Shown here in pieces: positions 51,601 through 64,000 of a stretch of DNA of 64,000 bases (its first letter is position 1; the number at the start of each line of letters is the position of its first letter). The DNA is from Cenococcum geophilum 1.58 (lineage: Eukaryota; Ascomycota; Dothideomycetes; Gloniales; Gloniaceae). The stretch is taken from assembly GCA_001692895.1 (NCBI GenBank), contig KV748262.1, forward strand, positions 310,550 to 374,549, in the 5' to 3' direction. A model generated the notes under the pieces. It worked only from the letters and a program-made list of their open reading frames with translations, did not search any database and was not told the origin of the DNA. Both the position numbers and the translations under genes were made by a program.

Positions 51601-53750
51601 AAGTCTTATACCTTAGGCTTCTTATTTTTATAGACGGTATATAAATAGACCTAAAGAAAATTAAAGCAATTATAAACTAGTAAGAACCCGAGAACGTTAA
51701 GAACATAAGAGCCTTTATAGGATTTGCCAATTTCTACTAACAGTTTATTAACAACTTCTCCGCCCTAGTTTTACCCCTTATAGCTCTAACCTGAAAGGAT
51801 AAAGCCTTTATCTTTAATAAGGAATATAAGAAGGCCTTTACTTATTTAAAGGTTATGTTTACTACCGCGCCTATACTTTAATACTTTAACCTAAACCAAA
51901 TAAGTGTTATAGAAGCTAACTTATCTGACTACGTTACTGGAGGCATCTTGTCTTAATATAACGAAGAGGGAGTATTGCATCCCGTAGTATACTACTTAAA
52001 ATGACTAAGCCTAGCCGAATATAACTACAAGATCTATAATAAGGAACTGCTGGCTATTATTAGATACTTTAAGTAATGGCGACCCGAACTAGAAGGCGCT
52101 AGATTCCTAATTAAGGTCCTTAGCGATTATAAGAACCTATAGTACTTCATAACCACAAAACAGCTAAGCCACCGTTAGGCCCGCTGGTTAGAATACCTAT
52201 CTCGTTTCTGATTCTTAATTACGTACCGCCTAAGCGTTTAAGGCTAGAAGCCTAATACCCTAACCTAATACTCGCAAGACGCGCTAGCACTAAAAGAGGC
52301 ACGTTCTTACCGAAATTAGACCCTACTTCGCCCCGAACTATTTAACCCTCCTGCTAAAGATCTTATAGTATAAGTCCTTAAAATAACTAATTAATTAATT
52401 AAATAGATTATAACTGATAAATACCTAAATAACGAGTTTATCTAAGAGACGCTTAAGCTAATTTAAGATGGCATTAGACGCTCTAAGAAGATCTCTTTAA
52501 GTGAATGTAAAGCTCGTGGAAACCGCTTATATTACCAAAACCGTCTAGTTATCCCTAATTACGATGAACTTAAGCTTAAGCTCCTCGAACATGTATACAA
52601 CCTACTAGTAGCCGGCCACTTAGGCTAAGGAAAAACCCTAGAGCTACTCTAATAGGAGTACTACTGGCCGAATATGTATAACACGACATAAAGGTATATC
52701 TCTAGCTGTTACGTCTACCGACGAGCTAAAGCTTCGCACGAGACATATAACGGCATTCTAAAACCACTGCCTATTCCGGACCGAAGATAGAAGGATATCT
52801 TAATTAACTTTATTATTAACCTCCCTGTAAGTAAGGGCTGTATAAATATTATAGTAGTTGTAAACCGACTATCTAAGATAAGACACTTAATCGCCTGCCC
52901 TAATATATTAATACCTATCGTCGCCCGACTGTTCCTGGACCACGTATAGAAACTCTACAGACTCCCCGAAACGATTATCTCCAATAAAGGCAGCTAGTTT
53001 ATCTTTATATTTTGGAAAGAACTAACTACCTGACTCCGCATTAAAGCACTATTATCTATGGCATACTACCTAAAAACGGATAGTTAAACGGAATGTGTAA
53101 ACGCTATAATAGAATAGTATATTTGGATATACACGTTATACTTATAAGATAACTAGATTAACTGGCTTGCATTTACTGAGTTTACCGCGAATAATTCCGT
53201 TTCGGAAACTATAAAGGTCTCCCCGTTCCTGGCCAACTACGGCTAGTATCTATAAATGGGTTTCGCACCCTTTAGTAATGTTCCTCGCCCTACTTATTAC
53301 GCCTTATAAGTTGCGGAAGCAAATAAATTCGTAAAGAAGATAGAGGAACTATAACAGTTCCTTACTAACGAAATAATATAGGCTTAATCTATCTATGAAG
53401 CCGTAGCGAATAAGAAACGAACCCCAGCACCGGCCTACTAAATTAGTAACTTCGTCTAGCTAAATATAAGAAATCTAAACACAAAACGACCTACTAAGAA
53501 GCTTAATTAAAAGAACGCTGGCCCTTATAAGGTTAAGAAGGTTATCTCCTCCCACGCCTACTAACTAAAGCTCCCTAATACGGTTAAAATCCACCCTATA
53601 TTCCATACGTCAGTCCTCTACCCCGCTACTCCCGTATTAGACGCCCTGCCCGGACAAATATAAGACCCTCCCCTACCAGTTAAAGTAGATAGTGAGAACG
53701 AGTACTTTATTAAAAGAATTAATAATATTAAGTATGATAAACGAAAATGT
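48700..53750 (+). pseudogene. gag-pol remnant of B1
   Basis: A gag region with a CCHC relic, YFKCGRKDYISKHC at about 49659-49700 (first Cys now Tyr, His now Tyr). The protease is near 50045 (LINTGASGIGFI, with the catalytic Asp changed to Asn). RT spans about 51120-51620: GLRFCVDY, then TPFGLANTPS, and YINNIL where YxDD is expected near 51472. RNase H is near 51900-52260. Integrase lies at about 52560-53300, with a zinc-finger-like GHLG..EYYWPNM region near 52610. RIP-type stops are spread throughout, so the element is inactive unless complemented. Confidence 0.85.
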
Positions 53751-53908
53751 TAATATATATATCTCACGAAATAGAGAGGCTTTACTAAGCCCTTATAGGA
53801 ACCTATTAACTCTATAGGACTTATATAAGCCGCAAAAGACTTTTATAAACTCCATCTAGAACTACCACAGCCCCATCTCGCAGAAGCTCGAGTTTAAAGG
53901 GGGGGTAC

Positions 53909-54267
53909 TGTTACGGGACACCCCCGTAACACCTTATACACGTCCACCTGTTTCCACCGACTTAGCAACTAAAGACTAACCACAAGACGGCAATTTGCGG
54001 TAATCTGACGGCAATCTGCCATATTCTACTATATTCCGCCAAGTTCTACTAAATCCTACTAAGTTCTGCCAGGACTACCACCTAAATCCTATTCTGCTTT
54101 GTGCACGTGTTAACCAAGCAACTAAGCTAACAATATATACCCTTTCTTCCCATTTCCCTGCCTTCTCTCCTTACGCAACGTCTTGACCTTATCACACAGT
54201 TTATGTATATAGCTTAATAGTATCTACTTTGCTACATATTATTACCGCTTATACTCACTCCGTGACA
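53909..54267 (+). repeat. 3' LTR of B1
   Basis: 359-bp direct repeat of 48307-48665, starting TGTTACGGGACACC and ending ACTCCGTGACA. The two LTRs differ mostly by transitions. Confidence 0.93.
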
Positions 54268-55734
54268 ATATAGCGGTAGGGCCAGAATACATTATAGAAT
54301 TTACTTAAAAGAGCAGTTAGTAGGAGAACGAAGAAGTATATTAAATTGATAATAAAAAAGAAGAAAATCTTAATAATATATTAAAGACATATCTAAAATT
54401 AGATAACGGTTAATAACGGAAAGCAAGGTATCTTTATACTTTACCTTCTAATACCCTTTTAGTAAATAGCTGTAACCTTGCTAATATAACTCTACTATAA
54501 TAGCGCTATTTAAAAGGAAGGAAACACGCGTATAAGTTATTTAACTATTACTTCCTTATAAAAACTAATTACGCGGCTAAGGGAAGGTAATTAAGACGTC
54601 AATTAAAGATGTTTATAGGTTAAATTATACCTAAAACGATACTATAGTATTAAAGATTAATATTATAGACGTTCTTAATAATTGTATAATAGCTATAATT
54701 ACTATTACGAAATGTCCCTATTTTCTAGGTAGTAGAGCTATACTAAATATACGGCATAGGACTACTAGATTTAAAAATATATACACCAAATCTTAAGAGA
54801 TAAGTCTCTTTAAATAACTAATTAAGACCTTAACTGTATCTAATAGCCTAAGGGCAAATGCGGGAGTAATATATTAGTAACGCAGGGGATTATAAGAAAG
54901 GATTATAGATTATATCTTAGTAGTTAAAGATAATAATAAGCTAAGGCTCTATATATTAAATCCTATACTAAAAGGTTTTACAAAACTATACTAGAATACT
55001 AAATTACCTATAATACTTATAATTAATTATAAACCGGCATAAATGCTTAGAAGTAAAGTTATATAAAAATCCCTATATTAGCCTAGGTAGTTACTAGTAT
55101 ACTTTTAATAGGCTTTTAATAGGTCTTCTAGTAATCCTTATATCTTTTCTCTAGTTATATTTTTTTCTTATTAAGGTTTTTTAGGAGTTTAAAGTAGGGG
55201 TTAGATAGATAGATAATATATAGCAGTATACTAACACCTCTTTAATATCTTTCCAAACCCCTTCTAGGACGAGCCCTTATAATCTCCTTACTGTAAGGTA
55301 ATAGCGATTAGGGGCCGACCGTAAAAGGGGGGGGAGGGGTTAATATAAGGGATATTATTACGGACACCTTGGGTTGCCCTTAGGATAACCCCTAAACACC
55401 CCTTAAATAGTTACCAGTTACGTAAGAGAATGGTGTAAAAAAACTGCATAGTAGGGCAAAGGAACATCAAAATTTCTAAGTCCTTTCGCGTGAATATTTC
55501 AGCACGCACATAGTAATTCACGCGAATGGACTTAGAAATTTTGATGTTCCGTTACCCCACTATGCAGTTTTTTTGCACCATTCTCTTACTAAAGGCATAT
55601 ACCTGTAGTATATAGTCTTTACAATCTTAGAGGCCTTACCTCCTTAAGGATTCATCTTTCTTACCAATCTATCTTGTTCTACAATTGTGTCCTTATAGCC
55701 CCCTATCTATAAAGTCCCCTTATACTATTTTAGT
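54268..55734 (+). mobile_element. RIP-degraded sequence E, right part
   Basis: Continues E after B1. The first 1.05 kb is AT-rich with no domain I can name. A G-rich run (AAAAGGGGGGGG, 55323-55334) and then TATTACGGACACC near 55357 resemble a polypurine tract followed by an LTR start. The same TTACGGACAC string opens the left part at 46479, but similarity beyond it is not evident. A 168-bp foldback sits at 55422-55589. From 55590 to 55734 there is unassigned sequence up to the point where family A similarity begins. Confidence 0.4.
55422..55589. repeat. 168-bp foldback (MITE-like inverted repeat)
   Basis: The left arm begins GTAAGAGAATGGTGTAAAAA and the right arm ends with its near-complement (TTTTTTGCACCATTCTCTTAC). 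The arms pair over about 75 bp with a few mismatches, leaving almost no loop. The flanks suggest TA next to each end, though not perfectly placed. Too short to code for anything. It retains CpG such as TTCGCGTGAAT in both arms. Confidence 0.75.
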
Positions 55735-58700
55735 TTATTATTGCATCTTATAGCGTTAAGTATCCTTAATATTAACCTATCCTATAACCTAATTAATCAT
55801 TAAATTATATTTTTATAACTAAGGCATGCCTAATACTGCCTTATCCCGTCCTAATAGTAGGATATTAAAAGATATCTTAATTTATTTTCCTTTAATAGTT
55901 ATTTAAATAGGTCCTATTTTAAGATTAATAATCCCTCCTTTATAGGTTATTAGATCTCCTAAAATTATAACTAATAGGTAAGGTTGCTCCTTTTATTTAT
56001 AAGGTAGTCCTATCCTTTTTACTACTACTAGTAAGATATAGTTCCTAGTTACTCCACTATCTATTAATACTTTAAACTGCTAATCTTACTAATTAACTTT
56101 TAAATTTAGGTGTTATTCTTAAATTCCTTTAAGGGTTTAAGGCTTTATTACTAGCTCCCTTTAGTTTTATAGGCCTCTACTTTTCCTAACTATTAGCTGC
56201 TTAATCCTACCGTACTTAGCTTTTTTTTTTTTAGCTAATATCTAGTTTACTTTTTATCCTTAATATACCATAGATACGTATTCTCTAGGTATTCCTATTA
56301 CCATTATCTATCTAAGCATTCTTCTATAAGGAATTTTTTAGTTAAAGTATTAAGTCTTCTAACTCCTAAACTTCTATTAGATGCTATTTATATATATATT
56401 TAGTATTTCTATACTATCGCTTCTCTAGCACGTAATATATTCTTATAGGGTACTTCTAATTCTTTTCTTTTAGGTTCTTATATATGTTATATATATTATC
56501 TATAATAGCGTATAATATACTAGGTGCTTTAGGTCAACTCTTAACTTATCTTTATTCTTAAGTTTAAACTTTTATTATATTAATCTAAACGTTATAACTT
56601 CGTTCACGGGTACTAAGATTCGCCTTTTACTTCTTTAGTCCTCTAGCCGTTCCTCTAAATCCTTTAATATTATAATTAAGGCTCCCTTAATATAATTTAT
56701 AGCTTTTTCTATAATAGGGTGGTCCTAAATAACTCGCTTATCTAACTATATATAGAAATCTTCCTATTTATTATTATGTCGCTACCTATACTACTTTTAG
56801 TATAGCTATTATAGTATATATAGCTTTTCCATAAGGAAGTATCTTCTTATTACTACGTTGTAATAGCCCTTTATATATCGTTTTTTAAACCTAGTAGGGA
56901 TCTCTAAATCCTCTTCTTATTCTAGTTTAGTAAGCTATTTTACTCTTAGCGTGCCTACCTTAGGTCTATTAGTTATTCTTTATATAGGTACTCTATTCTT
57001 AGTACAACCTAATATACTAAATCTTTAGTCTAGTTTCTGTTCCTACTATATAAGGATTCTCTATCTAAATTCCTCCATAGTTTCTTTTGTTTTTCGCCTT
57101 ATAAGTAAATTCTTAAAGTCTACTTACTTCTTAATTTTATTATTACTTTCTTTAATAGTCCTTATTTATGTATTAAAATCTTAGTCCTATAGAACTCTTA
57201 GTCCTAAGCTTACTTCCTTCTTAAGCTTAGCTCTAGCCTTAGTTTAACTACGCTTCTATAGTATTCTTATCTTATCTTAAAAGCCTTATACCTTTAGAAA
57301 ACTTCGTTTTAAACTTATTCGTATATTACTAAACTAAGCCGTTACTTTACTCTATCGGTTATTGTCCATTATAGGTCCTTAAGTATATCTTATCCCGTCT
57401 TAGAAATCTTAAGCGTCTTTTATTTCTTCTTAAGAATCTTAAGCCTTTAGCCTTTTACCTTTATTAAGTAGTAAGCTAGCATTAGTAGTTATCTGCTTAC
57501 TTAATCCTTCTTATTAGATATTTCTCCTTCCATCTTATAAAGTAATAGATACTATATCTAATAGTGTTGTAATTTCCATTACTAATCCTTACTTTATAGC
57601 GGTTTTAGTCTCTACTTCTAATATAACTATTCTAAGGTTTATATACTCTTAGTAAACTGCCTTTATTACCTTATTATTAGTAAATGTTTTACCTATATTA
57701 AATTTATCGTCTTTAATATCCAATCTGCATAATAGTTTGTTAGTTCCTCTAAACTTTAAAATCTTTAGCTCTTATAGCTAGTAGCTTACGCTATACTTAG
57801 CATCCTTATAAATTTTGTATATATTATTATAGCAGAACACAAAATACTTAATTAAACATTTTTTATTCCTTATAGTGTACTAATACCCCTCTATATATAT
57901 ATATACTATCTACTAGTCTAGTTCCCTTTACCGCGTAGTTACTATAACTACCTTTATAGTCTCTAGCGAAATAACCCTGTTTTCTATAATTTATATAAGC
58001 TCCCTCTCTAAACTATTTTTCTTACTATAGAGTCCACCTAAAGATTTTCTGCTATTAAGATCCCTAGTTTAGCATCTGCTCTTTAGTCCTATATTTACTT
58101 AATCCTTAACCCCTAGGTTTTTATAGTTTCCTATTCTATCTTCTAGATTCTTTAATACCGCTTAGGTCCATTAGCTTTACACTATATTATAGTTTTTAAC
58201 TTTAACTTTATTACTGCGTACTTTACGCCTTATATAACTATAGAATTCTATCCTAACCCTTCTTAGTTTATTCCCTTTAGTAGATCCTATTATTAATCTT
58301 AATTACTTAATTAATTAGTTCCCTTAGGGTTTCCGCATCTTCTATTAGGATAATTATATCCTAAACTTTTACTTTAAGCCCCTATTTATACTATGCTATA
58401 AGCGCCTTATTATTCTATTTAACCTATATAGCCAATATTTAAAACTATATTGTATACTTAATTACTAAGGTTTGTTATACTAGGTTTTAAAGCTTTTATT
58501 CTATTATAGTAGTTACTTCTAGGTCTCTAAATATCTATATTAGTTATTTTATAAACCTACTCTAGCTGGCAAATATATATTATACTTTTTAATTAGTAGT
58601 TGCTATACTATATTCCTATACTTTTATAAGGTAAGGTTTAAACTACTTAAGTGCTCTTCCTATTAGGAATAGTCCTATATAGGCTACTTAGTCTATAGCT

Positions 58701-59440
58701 ATTGCTAACCTTCCTCCCTTCTATATAACTTTAAAGTGCATTTATATAAGAAATCCCTTAAGTTTTAACTTCTCTCCTAAAAATCGCTTAATTAATAGTA
58801 GCTTAACTTTAGCTACTCTAATCCCATTAATCCTTTCTTCTAGTATTCTATTATTGTCTATTAATTAATTAACTATTTCCTATAACTATCTAACGGTAAC
58901 TAGTTAAGAGTTAGTATTTACTATATTAGTATTATTACCTAATCCCAAAGTAGTTGCTGCCGTTAACGGCGTTATAGCTACTACTTTTAATAGCATGTTA
59001 TTTAACTTATTAATACTATAACCTTAGTAGTAAATATATAATAAAGCCTTGTAGGAAATACTACGGTAGACTTATTAATAGGCTAGGTATATAAATAATA
59101 ATAAGTTAACAACGTAATAATAAATAGTAGAGTAGTTGCCTAGTAGATTAACTCTAATTACATTCTAAGATTTACTACAAAGAAGAGAACTATCTAGGTA
59201 GGGACTGTGGTCCTTTAAATATATAATACTGCGCTTAAGAAATATACTAAGTACGTCGGTACGTTAGTACGTTAGTACGTCGCGTTCTTATATTCTTACG
59301 TTTCTATATTCTAAATTCTATAACGTGACTAACTATATAACTTAGTTACCCCTTATCTTATAGTTTAACTAGTTTTAGCACCTTCCGTACTTCTACTACT
59401 GTCTATACGAGTAGAGGTTATAAATATTGTTATTAGATAA
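55735..59440 (-). mobile_element. Family A Ty3/gypsy copy A3, 5' half only
   Basis: Reverse-oriented family A fragment. It starts near the protease region (similar to A2 at 45060 onwards) and runs through the gag-pol junction and gag to the 5' LTR at 59037. It includes the uninterrupted site where A1 has its LINE (about 56590-56602) and the empty TA site of the A2 MITE (56058-56059). The gag zinc-knuckle relic is near 57955-57995. The downstream pol half and 3' LTR are absent, so this is a truncated copy. No target duplication can be assigned. Confidence 0.82.
59037..59440 (-). repeat. 5' LTR of A3, divergent at its outer part
   Basis: From TATAATAAAGCC it follows the family A LTR in reverse for about 300 bp. 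Beyond about 59320 it diverges, with short repeats GTACGTTAGTACGT near 59255-59280 in place of the expected sequence. The right limit is therefore approximate. Confidence 0.65.
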
Positions 59441-62400
59441 ATGGCGTAGAGCGTATACGGTAGGGGCTGTATGCGTAGCGTAGGTTACCTAACCACCTAC
59501 GGCCCGATAGATAGCCCAACCTTTACTACCCCTTTCTTTCTCTTTTAGTAAACAGAAAAGACATAAATAAATTAAGAAACAGTTACCTTATATTATAATT
59601 ATAGTACCCCCCCGGGTAATACCGACACTAATTAGTAATATTATAGATTAGAATCCGGTATTATTACGAAGAAAGACAATACACGATTGCTCCTACTAAG
59701 GCCCGTCAATCTTATTATGTTTATTAAGAAGAACCCTTCCTACTAAGGCCCTAGGAACTCAAAGAACCGACTCCTACTAAGGCTTTATTTAGTTCGCGTC
59801 TATTACGTAAATTAACCACTTAATAAGGAAAACCCTTCCTACTAAGGCCCTAGGAACTTAAGAACCGACTCCTACTAAGGCTTCGTTCGGTTCGCGTCTA
59901 TTACGTATACTAATACCCAGTACAACTTCTTTACTAAGCTAGTACACCTAGCAGCATCAGTAGCACCCCTTACCTATATAACGGGACTAGCCCAGTTATA
60001 ATAGGAATGTCTCGGTAAAACACTCGATAGATAAATTCCGACGCTTTAACCAAAATCTGCCAGATCAATTAAATTACCGAAGTCCGTCGAAGACCGCGTG
60101 CGTATGTGCGCACGCATCGACCACCAAGCCCCTAACTATTTAATTGTATAATTCTCCTATTATTCCTTTCTCTTTTTTACGCAATGTCTTATTCTTAGCG
60201 AGAGCTATATACCCTTAGATTTAGATAGAATTTATATTATTCCTTTAAATCTTCCCTAAAGTCTCTCCGCGCCCTTATATTACGTTACGTCAATATTAAT
60301 ACCCTTAAAATGGCAAATAAACTTAAATCCGCCACGTTAACTATTATGGCCCTAGTTAGGGAACAAATAACTATAATATAATAGTCCTTTATGGATGCCT
60401 TAGCCTAGTAACAAACTATACTAGAAGCTTAGTATTAGTAATCGATTAAAGTAATACGCAAAGAACTCTATAACGCCAAAGTACTTGCGTTGGAGACCCT
60501 AATAGCAACACCTGCAAATAAAATTAAAATAACTATATATAAACCCGACCTATCGAATATAAACCCTAAACCAGTAACGGCAGCTTAACCTATATCTATA
60601 ATAAACCTAGTACCTACTATAAAATCTAAAAAGCTCCCTAACCCTCCAATGTTTAATAGAAATTAAAATAACCTACATCCCTTTATAACTAAGCTCCGTC
60701 TTAAACTTTTAACAAACTATAACTAATACCCTACTAAAGCTAGCAAGATTAGCTATGGAATGTCTTGTTTAAGCAAAAACGCTATATAAACTATAGACCC
60801 ATTCTTTTGTAATAGCACCTTCGTTAATTTTAAAATCTTTATCTCTCTACTAGAACAAATGTATAATGACGCCAGCCGTAAATATATAGCTATTACTAAA
60901 CTTAAAAACCTATAATAACGGAACCAAGACTTTACTAGCTTCTTTTCGGAATTTTTAGGCCTTATTAGTAAACTAGATTAGAATAAAGCCGCTAAAGTTA
61001 CTGCTCTTTACCGAGCTATTTCGGATAAAATTAGAGCATAGTTAGTAGGTAGAGAACTACTAAAGGACTTACCTAAATTTGCTATAATATATTAACGAAT
61101 TAATAAGGACCTTTAATATAATAAACAGACTTATTCCCTAAAGCTAACTACACCTTATATTTAAAACTTTATGAAACCGGTATATACCCTAAAGCGCAAT
61201 CCGTCTTTAAGACCTAAAAGCCCTATATATAACCCTATGGACCTTAACGCCACTTAATCCTATATACCCTTAGGAACCAATAAATAAAGAATACGAGCTA
61301 TAAATAGAGAATGTTTCGGATATAGGAAAAAGGGATATATTTAAAGGGATTGCCAAACTTACCCTTTTAAAAAGGTCTGCCGTAGCTCCTCTCAGTCCTT
61401 AAGTCGCACTTATTTTACAAATTATACTTATTTTATAAATTATACTCGGTTATTATAAAGCGTCTTACCTTTAGTTAATTTGGAAAACAAATCGTCCTAG
61501 GGCTAAGTCGCGCCTTAAAATAAGAAGTGGAAGAGTATAAGTATCTAGGCTCTTCTAGCGCTAATATATAATATAACTCCCTTAATATACTTAGCGAAAT
61601 TTAAATACTTAAAAAATAGAAAGAAGTACGAATCCTTATAAACAGCGGAGCTACTAGCATAGGCTTTATTAATATAAACTACGCGAAAACTTAACGCTTA
61701 AATTTAAAGAAACTTAATAAGCCCTAAGGCCTATAAGGCTTTAATAGCAAGCCCTTAATATATAGTAAACTAACGTACTACGCTCTTATAAAGATGCGGA
61801 TAGGTAAATACCTTAAATATATTTCCCTATTTATAACATCCTTAAAACATTATAAAATAATACTTAGATATAGATAGCTAAAACAATATAACCCTTTAAT
61901 TAGCTAGGTTAAAGAAACACTAAAATTCCGTATAACCTACTACCGAAGTTATTACTTAAAACACCACTTGCCCTATAAACATGCATATAACTATTTAAAT
62001 TTAATATAATATAAATTACCCTTACTATAAACCCTGAACCAATATAATAAAGTTATAACTACTAATCGCGGTAAAGAATGTGAAGATAATATATTAAAAC
62101 CCCTTAAAATTTATATAATATAAGCTATACCCTTTTATTTGTTAGCAAGAAAACAAAACTATAAGATCTTTACTATAACACTAGAGGATATTAAGAAGGC
62201 GTTAGAACCGAAGTAATATATTAACCCCTAACCTCTTATACCTAAAGAATATCACAATCTAATTAATACGTTTAAGAAACGATTTATAGACTAACTACCC
62301 CCATATTAAGACGAGCACGATTTTAAGATAGAACTTAAACCTAGTATAACGCCAAAGTTTGGCCTATTATACGGTATGTTGTGAGAAGAGCTGCTTATAA

Positions 62401-64000
62401 TATAATAATACCTTAAAAAGCACCTAGAGAAAGGATTTATTCGCCTTAGCCAATTACCATTCGCCTCGCCCGTACTATTTATTAAGAAACTTAAAGGAGG
62501 CTTAAGGTTCTATATTAATTATTAAGCCCTAAATATAATTACAATTTAAAACCAATATCCGATTCCTCTGCTTTAAGAAACGCTTAACCGCTTAATAAAA
62601 GCATAATACTTTATAAAGCTTAACGTAGTTACTGCCTTTAATTAAATCCGTGTTTATAAAGGAGATAAGAAGTATATAGCTTTCCGTATACAATAGGGAC
62701 TTTTTAAATACCTAGTAATGCCTTTTGGTGTAAAAAATGGTCCTAGTACGTTTTAGTAATATATTAATAATACGCTTCGCAAATTCCTTAATATATTTGT
62801 TACCGCGTATATTAATAATATTTTAATCTATTTGTCTTTACTTTCTAAATATTGGAAGCATATCTAAATAGTCCTTAAACGCCTATAAGACGCGGGCTTA
62901 TAATGCGATATTAAGAAATGCAAGTTTTATACGTCTAAAGTTACGTACTTAGGCCTAATTATATCCCGCAACAGAATTAAAATGGACCCTAAGAAAATCG
63001 CTGCGATTATAAACTAGGAAAGTCCTAGTAGCGTATAAGACATCTAAAGATTTCTAGGATTCGTAAATTTCTATTATTAATTTATTAATTACTTCTTAAA
63101 AATTATTTAGCTATTAGTAAACTTAATAAGGAAGAACGTAAGATTTAAATGGACTACTAAATGCGAATAAGCTTTTAACAACCTAAAATATTGTTTTATA
63201 ACTGCTCTAATTCTCGCCTACTTTAATCTGGACCTTAAATATATTGTTAAAATAGACTTATTAGATTATGCACTAGGAGGAGTGTTATTATAGTACAATA
63301 AGAACGGCGAGCTACGCCTAGTAGCCTTTCTCTCTTAAAAACTTACCCCTACTAAATTAAACTACGAGATATATAATAAGGAACTGCTTATAATTATTAG
63401 ATGCTTTAAATAATAGCGTCTAGAACTTAAAGAATTATTATTCCTAATACGCGTATTAATGGACTATAAAAACCTATAGTACTTTATAACTATAAAGCAA
63501 TTAACGCAGCGCTAAATTCGTTAGGCCGAATACCTCTTATAATTTAACTTTAAGATTACGTACTAACCTAGCAAACTTAATTAGAAGCCTAACTTATTAA
63601 TATAACAATTATAAGACTTACCTATAAACACCTCCGACAAACGGATTACAAATTAATTATAAATTCTACTGCCCCCTAAACGCTTTAAGAAACTACGCCC
63701 TATATTTCTAAATGCGGAGCTTAATAGGAATAAATTAGAAATTAATAAGTGGGATATAAAAATTAATAAATTAATAGAGCATAAATATAAGAATAACCCT
63801 TAGATAGTAGATTTAATAAAAGTAATTTAAATAGGGAAACAACAGTATAAGGATATTATACTTACTAAATGCGAAATCCGCAATAATTGGTTATACTATT
63901 AATAGAAGATGGTAATCCTAAATTCCAAACCATTACAATTTAAGATACTTAAATTTATATACAATTCCCCTATAGTAGGGCACCCTAGCCGTATAAAGAC
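59441..64000 (+). mobile_element. Ty3/gypsy retrotransposon F, truncated by window end
   Basis: A leader or LTR region with tandem repeats (59690-59910) is followed by gag, starting near an ATG at 60185. A zinc-knuckle relic (CFGYRKKGY..RDC) lies near 61310-61355. The protease is near 61635 (LINSGATSIGFIN), and RT spans about 62440-62960: [13 protein letters not shown]-like near 62499, MPFGV near 62718, and YINNIL at the YxDD position near 62808. RNase H is near 63230-63600. The order matches Ty3/gypsy; it is related to, but distinct from, family B. RIP-type stops are frequent. LTR borders could not be fixed because the 3' LTR is outside the window. Confidence 0.82.
59732..59906 (+). repeat. 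99-bp tandem repeat in the leader/LTR region of F
   Basis: The unit starting AACCCTTCCTACTAAGGCCC at 59732 recurs at 59831 (period 99 bp; the second copy is readable for about 76 bp). Inside each unit the core CCTACTAAGGC occurs twice; another copy lies at about 59692. The spacers are not unique in the way CRISPR spacers would be. Confidence 0.8.

Larger units (their letters stand above)
48307..54267 (+). mobile_element. Complete Ty3/gypsy retrotransposon, family B copy B1
   Basis: 5.96-kb element with two 359-bp LTRs (48307-48665 and 53909-54267) and a 5-bp target duplication ATATA at 48302-48306 and 54268-54272. A polypurine tract AAAGGGGGGG lies at 53896-53905, three bases before the 3' LTR. 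The interior reads gag, protease, RT, RNase H and integrase, with stops. It keeps more CpG and CpA than family A, so it is either younger or less mutated. Ambiguous bases occur at 49319-49378. It inserted into sequence E; the left end of the window carries a second, reversed copy. Confidence 0.94.

Noticed and set aside
34636-59440. A2 and A3 as one element split by later insertions
   Set aside because: They overlap: A2 45060-46478 and A3 55735-56715 cover the same part of family A, so they are two copies.
59690-59910. CRISPR-like array
   Set aside because: The repeats are direct copies of a 99-bp unit whose spacers are also repeated, in a fungal retrotransposon leader; no cas-like genes and wrong kingdom.
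1-64000. tRNA and rRNA genes
   Set aside because: I scanned for cloverleaf-like and T-loop signatures by eye and found none I could support; a covariance-model search would be decisive.

Overview
The window looks like a chromosome segment of a filamentous ascomycete (Pezizomycotina; Dothideomycetes is my guess from gene style, not shown). A GC-balanced gene island at about 12.8-31.3 kb carries conserved nuclear genes with short GT..AG introns. It is embedded in very AT-rich blocks (1-12.7 kb and about 32.2-64 kb) made of retrotransposon copies full of TAG/TAA stops and depleted in CpA/TpG. That is the signature of repeat-induced point mutation (RIP) in an AT-isochore type genome. Splice sites were placed by eye, and every multi-exon model below sums to a whole number of codons.

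Gene island, left to right: class I histone deacetylase RPD3 (-); proteasome lid deubiquitinase RPN11 (+), head to head with RPD3; a LaeA/UMTA-like SAM methyltransferase (-, ten exons); an HMT1/ABCB6-type ABC half-transporter (-); WDR24/RTC1, a SEACAT/GATOR2 subunit (+), head to head with the transporter; and 40S ribosomal protein S21 (-). These are mainly housekeeping genes, not a pathway cluster.

Left block: a 5'-end fragment of a Ty3/gypsy element (family B, minus strand, 1-1177) lies beside an old Ty1/copia remnant. That remnant is split by a complete 10.1-kb chromodomain-bearing Ty3/gypsy element (A1; 420-bp LTRs, GGATA target duplication). A1 is itself interrupted by a 2.1-kb poly(A)-tailed non-LTR element. 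A probable copia LTR (12829-13059) marks the edge of the gene island.

Right block: a RIP-degraded Crypton-like tyrosine-recombinase ORF (-), then a second family A copy (A2, -). A2 was invaded by a complete Ty1/copia element (D, 37887-43983), a 235-bp solo LTR and a 424-bp TA-flanked MITE with very long inverted repeats. Next come unclassified degraded sequence E, split by a complete family B Ty3/gypsy element (48307-54267, ATATA duplication), a 168-bp foldback, a third family A copy (A3, -), and another Ty3/gypsy element (F) running off the window end.

I found no new enzymatic or defence system. The most informative material is the readable insertion stratigraphy, with intact target duplications and empty sites in sister copies, and the contrast between heavily mutated long repeats and nearly unmutated short ones.
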